Source of the DNA: Parasponia andersonii | Taxonomy: Eukaryota; Streptophyta; Magnoliopsida; Rosales; Cannabaceae | NCBI GenBank assembly: GCA_002914805.1 | Contig: JXTB01000323.1 | Coordinates: 274,031 to 338,030 of the forward strand | Direction of reading: 5' to 3' | Length of the DNA stretch: 64,000 nucleotides | Part shown: positions 11,757-22,499 of the stretch, piece by piece | Numbering within the stretch: position 1 is the stretch's first letter | Layout of the letters: the number at the start of each line of letters is the position of its first letter | Notes under the pieces: model-generated | The model's database searches: none | Seen by the model: only the letters and a program-made list of their open reading frames with translations | Told to the model about the DNA's origin: nothing | Program-made: the position numbers and the translations under genes

Positions 11757-13915
11757 TTGTTTTAAAACTAGTCCGATTCAATCATGCATCAAACACCGGA
11801 TTGTTACTTCAGTTGCTTAAGCCCACACTTTACTAAATAATGTTCGATCTAATCATATCCTATCTAATCGAGTTCATAATCCAATCCAATTTTTCGTGCT
11901 AAATAGGCCCTTTTGATTCAAGTATATGCAATATTGAGTCTCATGGCCATTCCTTGAAACGTGGTCCAAATGAAATAATTGATATGGACTCTAAATCTTA
12001 TGAGTTGGACTTTCAACATGGGCCTCTATTCAATTTACGTTTGCTAAATGAGATAAAACTTTTCTTCAAATCCTCTGTCTCTAACTCTTTTAGAAAAATA
12101 TCACTTCAAACTTTCTTTTGCTGAAATCCTCCATATACTGCTTAATATAACAAAACACTAAAAATTAAGATTCACCCATGAAAAGCAATAATAAACCACA
12201 AACTTAAGCTAGAAAGGTATGTAAATAATTTATGAAATATAAGTGCATCAAATACTCCCAAACTTAAGATTTGCTAGTCTTTGAGCAAAATAAAGAATTA
12301 AAAACCTAAATAAAATATTTTAAACACCTAATCATAACTTAATTCAACTCTCAAAATTTTCCTCAAAAATCTCTCGTAATTTAAAACTCAATAAAAAACT
12401 CTGAATATTTTAAATATCTTGAATTTCAATTCAAATGCCAACTTTATCTCACTTTATGTTCTATGAGTGTGTTTGCAAATAAGTAATTATATCTAATCAT
12501 TTGCAATCCAAATTAGCTTATGCAAATAAGTAACCGTGAAATGTCTCTACTATAAAATTTATAAACTCTATATGTTTGTTTTTCATATCACTCTCCACTA
12601 ATATAGACTAATACTTAACCAAAAATCAATATGATTTTATTAAGCTTATTATATATAACTAATATAACGATAAGATAATAGTTATTTTTCGTGGCTCAAA
12701 TTGCCTTGGTACATAAATTATTATAAGATCCTTGTAAAGCTACACTTGAATACTACAAATAATGCTCCCATATTTATTTTCCACTTTCTTCTATTTCTCC
12801 ATGGATTCATTTTTTTTTCTTCTTTTGTTTTCTTTTCATTGAACTACTATACCCCAAAACTCATGATAAGATAATTTAAGGATCAATTACCATAGATAGG
12901 ATACTTCAGGCAACATTGTGCCACTAACCCAATATTTAAATCTCTAAGATTTTTAAGATAAGATGATTTATAAAGTCCTATAGCAAGATTATTCTGAATT
13001 TATGTTTGGAAATTAAACATACCAAAATATAAGTTTAAAACACCAAAAAGAATTATAAGTCCTATAAATTAAGTCTCAATGCATAATTAACACAAGTTTC
13101 AAAAGTTCTACAAGAGATAATCAATAGAAAGACTATAATTAAGTAATAATAATAATAATAAAGTGTCTGATCAAGCATGGACATGCATGGACTATAAATT
13201 TGAAAACACCAATTAAAAATGAACATAAAACAAATTCGTATATATTGGTCGGTTGGTTGTATATCGTAGTCGTAACCGCCAACCGAGTAATTTAATTTGG
13301 TTTTGAGGAAATTAGATCTAATCCAATTTAATTAAAATTAACCTACCGATTTAATTGATTATGAAGAAACTAGATCCCATGCAATCCAATTAGAATTAGC
13401 ATTGGATATCCGATTTTTATTATTGTTTTGGTTGGTTTTAGAATTTTAGTTTATTATAGTCTATAGAGAAATAAGATAGAAACTATTGTATACTTTTCCA
13501 TTGAAGGTCATGGGTATAAATATGCACAGTATACGAATCCTAATCTCCTATAAATAAGGCATAGCTAATCAATCTCCTATAACTAAGTTACAGCTGATCA
13601 ATCAAAAATATGTTAGAAATAAGGAAACAAGGAATTAAATAAAAGATTTTAAGAATTATCTCTATCAATCATTTATGACCAATGGAATCTGTGTCTTCCT
13701 TTGCTTCAAATATATATACTTTTTAACACTGACGGACTTTTCTTTAATCACCAATTTGTTATGTTGGAGTATAGGGATAATTATCTAATTCGACCTGGTG
13801 TTTGACCTTATGTTTAACTTATAGTCTTATACCTTTTTTGAACATATGGTTAAACCTTTTATTTTGCATCGTATCAATATCGTCCTCCTAATATTAAAAT
13901 CGAAACAAATGTGCA
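10469..13915. other. Intergenic; old repeat-derived AT-rich DNA
   Basis: No gene is seen. 10890-11060 has MITE-like palindromic pieces ('aggattaggagtgagatt', 'taaatgatcctaatctta'). (TA)n runs lie at 11643-11670 and 11727-11753. 12240-12300 ('ctcccaaacttaagatttgc', 'ctagtctttgagcaaaata') resembles dispersed plant LTR-element non-coding DNA and may belong with the relic at 8276-8900, split by the CACTA insertion. The long open frames here are low-complexity. Confidence 0.4.
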
Positions 13916-13920
13916 CCCTC

Positions 13921-15749
13921 TGTCATGAACCAAAATCTGGGCTAGTGGCAGAAGAGAAATTTCACAAAGGTAGGAAATTCCTTAATTTTTTTGAAAAGTG
14001 TCAAAAGTTCTAGTTTTTATAAAAACGGTCTATTTAAATAAAATAATTGGAATCTCATCCCGTGAACCACTCCCACAGTTCGTATATACCATCAAACATA
14101 AATTGAACAATTACTTAAAAACATGAAATTAATTACAAAATCTAGCATCATCACTATTCACAACAGATGTCAAATACCAGAATGGCATACATAAGTTTGC
14201 AGACAAAATAGAAAGTAGTAATCTTGGTTCAATACTAACACAAAATCCAANNNNNNNNNNNNNNNNNNNNNNNNNNNNNNNNNNNNNNNNNNNNNNNNNN
14301 NNNNNNNNNNNNNNNNNNNNNNNNNNNNNNNNNNNNNNNNNNNNNNNNNNNNNNNNNNNNNNNNNNNNNNNNNNNNNNNNNNNNNNNNNNNNNNNNNNNN
14401 NNNNNNNNNNNNNNNNNNNNNNNNNNNNNNNNNNNNNNNNNNNNNNNNNNNCGCCACACTGTAAAACCCACGATGCTAACACGGTGCTCATGTATGATCC
14501 TATGACACGTGCAATACAGAACTGAAGTGTAAAAACTACTGTACTCTGGTTTTTCAGTAAAACATGCATAATAGGGTTTTATAGAAAAATGGGCAGCATA
14601 ACGGCCCTATTTTTTTGATATACCCAAAATACCTGCACATAGCAAATTCCCAGAGCAGTACAGTATATATCGCATAACTAGACTTCCATCACATAAAATT
14701 CAAATCATTAAAAACATACTTGTTCTTATATGCTGCAGAAAATAAGTGTTAACTCAAAAACGGTATAAAATGAAGGAAACTAAACCCCTACCTCAACAGA
14801 ATAGCGACACTACGCTATTAAGTCCTTAAGGTGTCGTTGACGATCGCCCGGAGTGTCGGGAACCAATTCCAAGCCCTCGATCGTCCTCGTGCGAAAAACC
14901 AACTTTCTCACCGGAGCTTCAATTCCACAAACGGACTTCTTCACTGAATTCCTAGCACCCAAAATAGCTAGGTTAGACATATAACTTGTCCAATTCGGGT
15001 CCGGATCTACACCGGACTGGTGGCACGCAAAACGAGACAAAATCTCGACCGTCCGATCTCGATGTTTGTGTCGATCACCAAACTATACAAGATATATATC
15101 AAACTTCTCCATTTTCCGAGTACATTCCAAAAATGCAGTTAAAAATACAATCCAACGGTCGGATCGAAAACAACAACCAAAAACTCGAAATGACCAAAAA
15201 TGGTAACTTTCAATCCGGGTAAAATAGAGTTGAGATATATATACCTTCTTGATCATTGCAACGATACGAATCCAACGGGACCGGTTTGAGACTGAAAGGT
15301 GGTCGGAATCGTCGCCGGTGACGGAAAAATCGAAGTGGGTCGAACCGGCTTCGATGGCGTTTCCAGGCGACACAGGCGGCGGCGGCGAGCGGCGAAGGGC
15401 GGCAAAGCTTCGTGGCAGCTCGGTGAGGTGACGCCGGTCGGTGGGCAACCCGGACGGCGGCTGGCGGCTGGCGGCGGTTCGGCCGAGAGGGAGAAGAGAG
15501 GAGAGAGAAAGAGAGTCTTCCGGGGAGGGAGGAGAGAGAAGAGAGAGAGAGAGAGGAAAGAGGATGGGCACGTGGCCCATTCTTATATGGCCGTGCAATT
15601 TTTAAAAAATTACATATAAGTCCCCAAAATTTCAAATCTCTATCAATTTAGTCCCTCTGAACAAAACTTTTACAAATTAGTCCCTACAATATTTTATACG
15701 GAAAATTAGAAAATGTCCAAATTACCCTCGAAAATTTCAGATTTTAACA
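13921..15749. mobile_element. Solo LTR of a Ty3/gypsy-like retrotransposon, TSD CCCTC
   Basis: The element begins 'tgtcatgaaccaaaatctgg' and ends 'cagattttaaca'. It is flanked by the perfect 5-bp direct repeat CCCTC at 13916-13920 and 15750-15754. The length is 1829 bp including a 201-N gap. The 'aagtccccaaaatttc' and 'tttagtccctctgaac' phrases near the right end are typical of large plant LTRs. There is no gag, pol, primer-binding site or second LTR, so this is a recombination-derived solo LTR. Frames on either strand inside 14.8-15.6 kb are GC-rich LTR sequence, not genes. A diverged relative lies at 25.78-26.77 kb. Confidence 0.85.
14251..14451. other. Assembly gap (201 N)
   Basis: This run of Ns lies within the solo LTR. 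Open frames reported across it are artefacts. Confidence 1.
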
Positions 15750-15754
15750 CCCTC

Positions 15755-16210
15755 TCACTTGTCAAATCCCAAATTGGATTTAATAACATTACTAAAAATT
15801 CGTATAACACTTTTAGGGGTGTTTGGTTGTGATAACTGAATGAGAGAATAGATATTTACAATTTTTTTTTTCCAGATATCTTCATGTCGTTTTATCTCTG
15901 CCTGTTTTTCGGAAGTTTTTTCAATCAATAATTTTTGTTTTTGGTAACAATTTTGGAATCCCTCAAGCCTCAAGGTATTTTAGAGAACTATCAGTCCAAT
16001 TTGGGTTTGACCATATGTGGATATAAATTTATCTTAATTTTAAAATAAGAAGGACAATATTGATAATGTGCCAAATAAAAATTATAAAATAAATAATAGT
16101 TCACACAATAGGTTTAATTGGGTAATTATATACCGGTCATTATGTTCAAGATTGAAAATGATCCATGGTTTCTTTAAAAACCATTGGATTTTTTTTTTTT
16201 TATTAGGATC
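15755..16210. other. Intergenic AT-rich DNA
   Basis: No coding frame, RNA or clear repeat boundary is visible. Confidence 0.5.
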
Positions 16211-17620
16211 TAACGGAATTAATTTGTTCACTATATCATAATGACATAAACCCAGAGAATAAGGTATAACAATCCAATTAATTAAAAAAGAAAAAAGAAA
16301 CAATATGCTACTTTTTTTTCTCTTGAAGCAAAACAATATGCTACTATAAACCCTCTAATTTACTCTACTAAGTAGACAATTTGACCGCTTAACTTCCATA
16401 ACTTTCGTAGTATTAAAAACGAACACTAAAAAAAAAAAAAGGTTCACGTCTTTTCTAGAACCATATAAAAGTGTGATAATGTCGCTTCAAAAATCGAAGG
16501 AAGAATATGTATAACTAATTATGAGAATAGCATCCAACCCAATGGCACATAACACAACTAATAGAGATTTGGACTCGACCCCATTTGTAGAATTGGAAGG
16601 AAAATTTCATTAAATTGAGAATTCTACAATTGTTTAGATGGCTTGGATTTTCAAAAATTTTCAGTTAAATTATACAACTAACATCACATTATTCACGCAT
16701 TAGAACTAAACTTCAAGTATTTATTCACTCATGCAACATATTAGAAAATGTAATCTAGATATCATACTTTTGAGCTCGATGACGCAAACAAAAGAATTTT
16801 TTTTTATCATCCGCAGAAATTAATTAATTAGCAGTTTTATTTTTTTTAAGTGGAGCTTAACTAATGATCATTATTTATTACAAATTTAAAACAAAATAAT
16901 ACAAACTCTAGGTTTGAACCACTGATCCTTTAAACTCACACACACATCTATCAAATTTTAGACAAACTAAGCTAGTCCAAATTGGCAATTAGTTAGCAGC
17001 GTATGATAATTGATTTCTTTAAAATTTTTTAGAAAGAAATTGATATCTTTAAATTAAAAATACTTTTGTATATTTTAAAAAATAAAATATATACAATTAA
17101 TTCTAATTCAAAATTATTTTTCCAATGATCATATTTAATTAAATTAAATAACTTATCTATGATCATAATGAACGAATGACGTGTGAAGTTTTAGTATATC
17201 TCTCCACCCACTTACTTATATACTTAACAGTGCTAGTGATTATGCTAAGGCCTAATCATCACTTTGTAAAATAATCATGTCCGAGTAACGTTATCTTTTT
17301 TTTTTTTTTTTGGAAGTTATTGATATCCAACTGAACATCTTCAATTTTCTCCTCACTGGATAAAAATTCAAAAATTTCCAGAGAATACGTAACAACCCAA
17401 TTAAGGAAAAAGAATAAACAGACTACTTCCAGGCCCCTCTAATAACAAACTTACACAACTTTCCCCGCACTTAAAATAAAAAAAAATGTTTCAAGGGGCA
17501 TAGTGACACATCACAAAGACACAAACCAATAAAAAACGAATTACCTAACATTTACATATTTGGCAGTGGGACCTACGTCACAATTAGTGAGTTGTTACGC
17601 AATAATACCATTGTAGGGAT
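16211..17620. repeat. Segmental duplication, copy 1
   Basis: Blocks here match copy 2 (about 19.03-21.36 kb) in the same order and direction: the 'ccagagaataaggtataaca' block at about 16250-16400; 'gagctcgatgacgcaaac' near 16773; 'ctccacccacttacttat' near 17202; 'cagtgggacctacgtcac' near 17564. Many indels separate the copies. Copy 2 ends next to the thaumatin-like gene. Copy 1 has no such gene beside it. Confidence 0.65.
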
Positions 17621-18254
17621 AATAAAAAAAAACTACAAATAGTATATTTGTCCCCGAATTAGCGGAGTTTTACGTTTTAAATTATTTTTCTTTGCAAAAA
17701 TACTCTTAGAACTATTAGATTATGAAAAAAAAAAATATTTATGTTATTTTCTGTGATAGAATGATGATGTGTTATCCTATTTATTATTTAGGGTATTGAA
17801 AAAAATTTTGTAACAAATTCTTTGTAAATCAAAACATTAGCGTGGACAGAAGATAATGAATTGGGTTAATTTTTTGCTTTAATAAAAGTTGGAGGCTAGT
17901 TTTTTTGGAGAAGAAGATTATAATATGAGAGGAAAAATTGAAAAATTTAGCGTCCAATCTAAGGGTATATAATAATAAAATTTTAAACTATATTTATTTT
18001 GGAGTGAAATGTTATAATTTCATCTGAGTTATGGACGAAAAATAATATAAGGAGAATTTTTTACACAATCGAATAATTCAGGGAAAATTCTTGCAAAAAA
18101 AAAAAATAGTTTAAGGGTAAAACTTTATATAAATGATAGTTCAAAGGGTAAAAATATAATTTATCCAAAAAACAAAACCATCGAAATATACACTTTTTTT
18201 TTTTTTACTAATATCAAATAAAAAAATTTATTTATGTTTTTTTAAATCAAATAT
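17621..18254. other. AT-rich DNA, no gene
   Basis: This lies where a thaumatin-like gene would sit if the segmental duplication had included it. I find no thaumatin-like residues in any frame. Confidence 0.5.
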
Positions 18255-18983
18255 CACTAGATCCATAAACATAGTTAAAATTAGAGTTAAAGTTGTTGAA
18301 CGTGGATGCATTTAACTTTTGAAATCAAATAATATAATTTAAAAAATAATAATTTTTGAGTATTTGAAAGCTACAGTAAGATTCTTAAAAGGTTACAAAT
18401 CACTCTTTAGTCTAAATAATTGTGTTTGGGCTAATATTTTTGTGGATACCAATTGATAATTTTAAAAAATAAATATATTTTTAAAACAATTTTAATTTTT
18501 AATTTTAATTATATATATAAAATCATTAATATTTGATAGAAAAATATAAATATATAGTTTTATTTAATATTTATGAAAAGGTGCACGTTTTTTTATAAAA
18601 CTCTAAAACATCGTGGGTTTCACTAGATCCATACACATAGTTAAAATTAGAGCTAAAATTGTTGAATGTGGATACATTTAACTTTTGAAATCAAATAATA
18701 GAATTTAAAAAATAATAATTTTTGAGTATTTGAAAGCTACAGTTAGATTCTTAAAGGTTACATATTATTCATTGGTCTAAATAATTGTGTTTGGGCTAAT
18801 ATTTTGTAGATGCCAATTGATAATTTTAAAAAATAAAAATATTTCTAAAATAGTTTTAAACTCTATTTTTGATTATATATATAAAATCGTTAATATTTGA
18901 TATAAAAATATAAATATAGAGTTTTATTTAATATTAATGAAAAGGTGCACGTTTTTTTATAAAACTCTAAAACATCATGGGTT
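18255..18983. repeat. Direct tandem duplication, period 366 bp
   Basis: Copy 1 is 18255-18620 and copy 2 is 18621-18983. Both open with 'cactagatccata' and close with 'aaaactctaaaacatc(g/a)tggg'. Similarity is high throughout, with scattered substitutions and small indels. It is non-coding. Confidence 0.85.
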
Positions 18984-18989
18984 CAACCC

Positions 18990-19428
18990 CCTACTATTGT
19001 TTGTATCCTAGCAATGATGTAAAAGCAATACTTAGTGCTCATGACTAATTGTTATCGCCAATTGACAAAATCCAGAGAATTAAGCACAACAGGCCAATTA
19101 ATCAAAATAAAAGGGACATGCTATGCTACTTTAAATCCTCTATTAATTTGCCCTAATCAAACAATTTGACCGTTCAACTTCCACAAAAGGCTAAAGATCA
19201 TGGGGTTTTTTTTTTCCCGACTTTATCCCTACTATTGTTTGTATCCTAGCAAAGCTGTAAAAGCAATACTTAGTACTCATGACTAATTGTTATTGCCATT
19301 TCACAAAATCCAGAGAATTAGCCAATTAGGTGCAACAGGCCAATTAATTAAAATAAAAGGGATTTGCTATGCTACTTTAAATCCTCTATTAATTTACCCT
19401 AATCAAACAATTCGACCGTTCAACTTCC
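18990..19428. repeat. Direct tandem duplication, period about 238 bp
   Basis: Units start with 'ctactattgtttgtatcct' at 18991 and 19229 and both run to 'gaccgttcaacttccac'. The second unit has a small insertion ('gccaattaggt'). It lies directly after the 366-bp tandem pair and is part of segmental copy 2. Confidence 0.85.
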
Positions 19429-21360
19429 ACCATTTTCATACTATGAAAAACGAGAGACAGTGATTTTAAAAAAAAAAAAAACGAAATACAGTAGAAGAAT
19501 CTGTAGGAGTAAAAACTATAATCCATATCAACTCCAAAAAAAAAAAAAAAACACTATAATCCATGTCAATAATTGCATGATCAAATTCCTTCGAAATTAA
19601 ATTGGAGCAGCAATTAAGTAATTAATTGACTAAAGAGTATGCTATCTGTCGTGATACTAGTGGTAAATATATAACACACTAATAGAGTTGTAGACTTCAC
19701 CCCATACGAGGAATTTGAATAAACGTTTATGAAACTGCAAGTTATACAATTGTTAGTAAGCTTGGATTGTCAAAACTGTCTAATTAAATAATACAACAAA
19801 CATTACATTATTCGTGCAGGGTTACTAAACTTCTAGTATGTGTTCACTCATACAACATTTATATGTAAGAATATATAATTAGATATTATATTTTTATTTG
19901 AGCTTGATGACGCAAACAAAAGATTTTTTACACTACCATAGGCACAAATCTTTCAGTCTATTTCTCAAGCATGGTCACACAGTCTCCAGGCATCTTAAGC
20001 ACTATGAAAACAAAACCGTTAAAAGAAAAACACTGACATGCATATAAGCCCCTTACGCAGCTATGCACAGGCTAGTCAGCAGTCAAATTCGGCTAACAGA
20101 ATCTAAATAATCCCATTCAATTAATTAATTAAATGAGTATGATATCTTCAAATTAAATAACTTATCCTATCATAATGAAGGAATGACATGTAAAGTTTTA
20201 GCTCTCTGTATCTCTCCACCCACTTACTTAGAATGTGCTAGTGATTATGATTTGTATGGCCCATCGTTAGCCTAACAAGATCCATCTTCGATTTATTTAG
20301 TTTAAAGGTACAAATGATTCCTTAATTATTTAATTTTAGTAATTTGATTTTCAAAATTTTAATTATAATAATTAAAATTTTGAATTATTTAATTTTCAAT
20401 AATTTAGTTTCTAATTTATTTAAATTATATCTTGTTATTAAATTTGTGACTAAAAATATACGGAACACATAGTAATATTTGAAAATATATTTAAAAAATA
20501 ATTTAAAATTTTCAAGTATAAAATGAAATATTTTCTCTAAATTTATAACTCTAAGAATCCTGAAAAATACAAATAATATATCTTTCATTATCTCCAAATT
20601 CAAAGAATTAAATTTAAAAGACTTTTCCATATTTCTTAAAATACCAGAGTTTCGTAAAAAAAAAATTTCCAAATATAAAGTCATTTTACGGCATTTTCTA
20701 ATATTATTATTAAATGACAAGCCAGATTATAACTTTTATATCCACTCAATTAAATGACTAAAATTGCATTTTATTAATACATGTTGCAGTAGTCACAAAA
20801 ATAATATCTAACCACTTCCGTACTTCGTTAGAATCTAAACCATAACTATATATCAGGACCCGTATGAAACCCAATTTTTTTAATTACGATTATAATCAGT
20901 AAAAAACACATCGTGCCCCACAATAGGTATTTTATCTCTTTTCTAAATTGATCAGTCGACAATTGGGTTTTTAATGTTCTTAAATAAAATTTTTTTTTTT
21001 GAGGGAATGTTTTTAAATCGTTTAATAGCCCCAAAACTTTTCTAAACTAGGGACACAATTAAAATTAATAATCCAACGAAGGCATAATTTGATTTCATTT
21101 TTAAATATTACACGTATATTAAAAGAAAAAAAAAACACGAAATAATCCAATAGCTAGGACCATATGCATCAGCCCTGGCCACCCAAACAATCAAATATGG
21201 AGTAACTAGTTATTGCTATTTAACTTAACCCCTTGAATTTTGTATCCTTCTTAGATGCTGCCGTAGTGCCTTAATACATCACAAACCAGTAACTATAAAT
21301 CATGCAGTGGGACCTACGTCACTACAAGTACGAGTTGCTATGCATTAATACTATAGTGTA
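19030..21360. repeat. Segmental duplication, copy 2 (3' flank of thaumatin-like gene)
   Basis: This is collinear with 16211-17620. It carries 'gagcttgatgacgcaaac' near 19902, 'ctccacccacttacttag' near 20213 and 'cagtgggacctacgtcac' near 21305. It is longer than copy 1 because of an internal tandem duplication and about 1 kb of extra AT-rich DNA (20280-21190). It ends about 130 bp from the stop codon of the thaumatin-like gene. Confidence 0.65.
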
Positions 21361-21487
21361 TTCTAACGGTGCTGTAACAGCAAAAATGAAAAAAAATTAC
21401 ATACATGAATTATACAAATGGCATCTACGTGAACAATTAGTACATTAATCAAAGGATTAATTCACAAAATAAAACATGATCAAATAA

Positions 21488-22441
21488 TTAATTAGAGCTT
21501 AAAATAGGAGGGCAAAACGTAATGACATAACGAGGAGCCATGCAAGAATGAAGCCCCGTAGACTCATCAAAAGCATAACTATAAGCTCTAGGACAAACAA
21601 CCTTAAACAGACGGTTGAAAACCGTTGGCTTACAACGTTGTGGACTCGCAAACTCCCCTCGGCAACAATACCTGTCCGACCAGCTGGCGGCCAAGCAAGC
21701 ACTCTTGCACGCCACCACCTTCCCTCCTCGCACCACCGCCAGCGCCGCCGGGCAGCACGCGTTCAAATCGGCCTCGCAAGCCGCCACACCGCAACCACGG
21801 CCGCCGCCGCCGCCGATCGGTCTCATCGAGACCGGCATGTTGAAGCCGTCGACAAGACTGACGTCGTAGTAGTGGAGGGCCGAATTCGGCGTCCCGAGGG
21901 TCATCTCGACGACGGTGGCCGGAGGTTTGCCGCCGGAGCCGGCGCAGCGGAGGAGTCCGGCGCAGTCTCCGGTCTGGCACGCGCCTTTATCGGTTTTGGG
22001 GTCGAAGCAGCATCCTTGTCTTGGCCAGATTCTGCCTGACCAGTTGGTGGGAAGTTGGAGGACTTGTTCTTCTCCGCTGTGGAGGTGGAAGCCGCCGCCG
22101 TAGGGAGTTGGGTGGCCCGCCGTGGCCAGGAGCCCTGGCCATATGCTTTCCTTGCAGTTGTTCACTATTATCAGTTGAGTCCCATCTGCAAATATATATA
22201 TATGTTGTACACGTACACACAAACACACTAGTTAAAATATATATATATTGTACACGTACATACAAACACACTAGTTAAAATACCTAGGGAAAAAAAAAGT
22301 TGATAAAGAAAGAGAAAAAATAGCTTATATATACAGAATTATACGTGTGTGCATATATTTATATGTATCATTCATACCTGCAAAGGAGAGGGAGATGAAC
22401 AAGAAGTAGAAGAAGAAAGCGAATTGGGAAGAAGTAGGCAT
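21488..22441 (-). CDS. Thaumatin-like protein (PR-5 family), secreted
   Basis: A two-exon gene on the minus strand: exon 1 is 22441-22378 (21 codons plus 1 nt) and exon 2 is 22185-21488 (TAA). Together they give 253 residues, with CAG|GTATG and TTTGCAG borders. Residues 1-21 form a signal peptide with a Phe-rich hydrophobic core, so the protein enters the secretory path. The acidic-cleft REDDD set is complete: R73, E115, D129, D134 and D228. Family hallmarks include CQTGDC (91-96), [13 protein letters not shown] (127-139), [12 protein letters not shown] and the ending ITFCPP. The family is linked to defence and some members bind or cut beta-1,3-glucan; no assay can be inferred here. Oddity: I count 18 cysteines instead of the usual 16, the extras in the doublets at 80-81 and 165-166. 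An ORF starting at 22228 reads intron sequence and is not the true start. Confidence 0.95.
22192..22281. repeat. Tandem pair of about 42 bp inside the thaumatin-like intron
   Basis: Two units each contain (AT)n, 'tgtacacgtac', then 'caaacacactagttaaaa'. They make up about half of the 192-bp intron (22377-22186) and leave both splice sites intact. Confidence 0.85.
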
Positions 22442-22488
22442 TTTTTTCTTTTTTGAAGGGAGTATTAGAAAATATAGTTAACGTTGTG

Positions 22489-22498
22489 GATATATATC
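22489..22498 (-). promoter_or_regulatory. Candidate TATA box of thaumatin-like gene
   Basis: 'gatatatatc' lies about 50 bp upstream of the ATG at 22441, a normal distance for a plant promoter with a short leader. Confidence 0.45.
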
Positions 22499-22499
22499 T

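Noticed and set aside
14129..14569. Open frames of 78-146 codons on the minus strand
   Set aside because: They run through the 201-N assembly gap inside a solo LTR.
15083..15635. Frames of 106-171 codons on both strands in a GC-rich patch
   Set aside because: They are in overlapping opposite frames, low-complexity and fully inside the solo LTR; a diverged LTR copy at 26 kb does not keep them.
21548..22278. Several frames opposite or shifted to the thaumatin-like gene
   Set aside because: They are shadows of a GC-rich real exon; none has family features.
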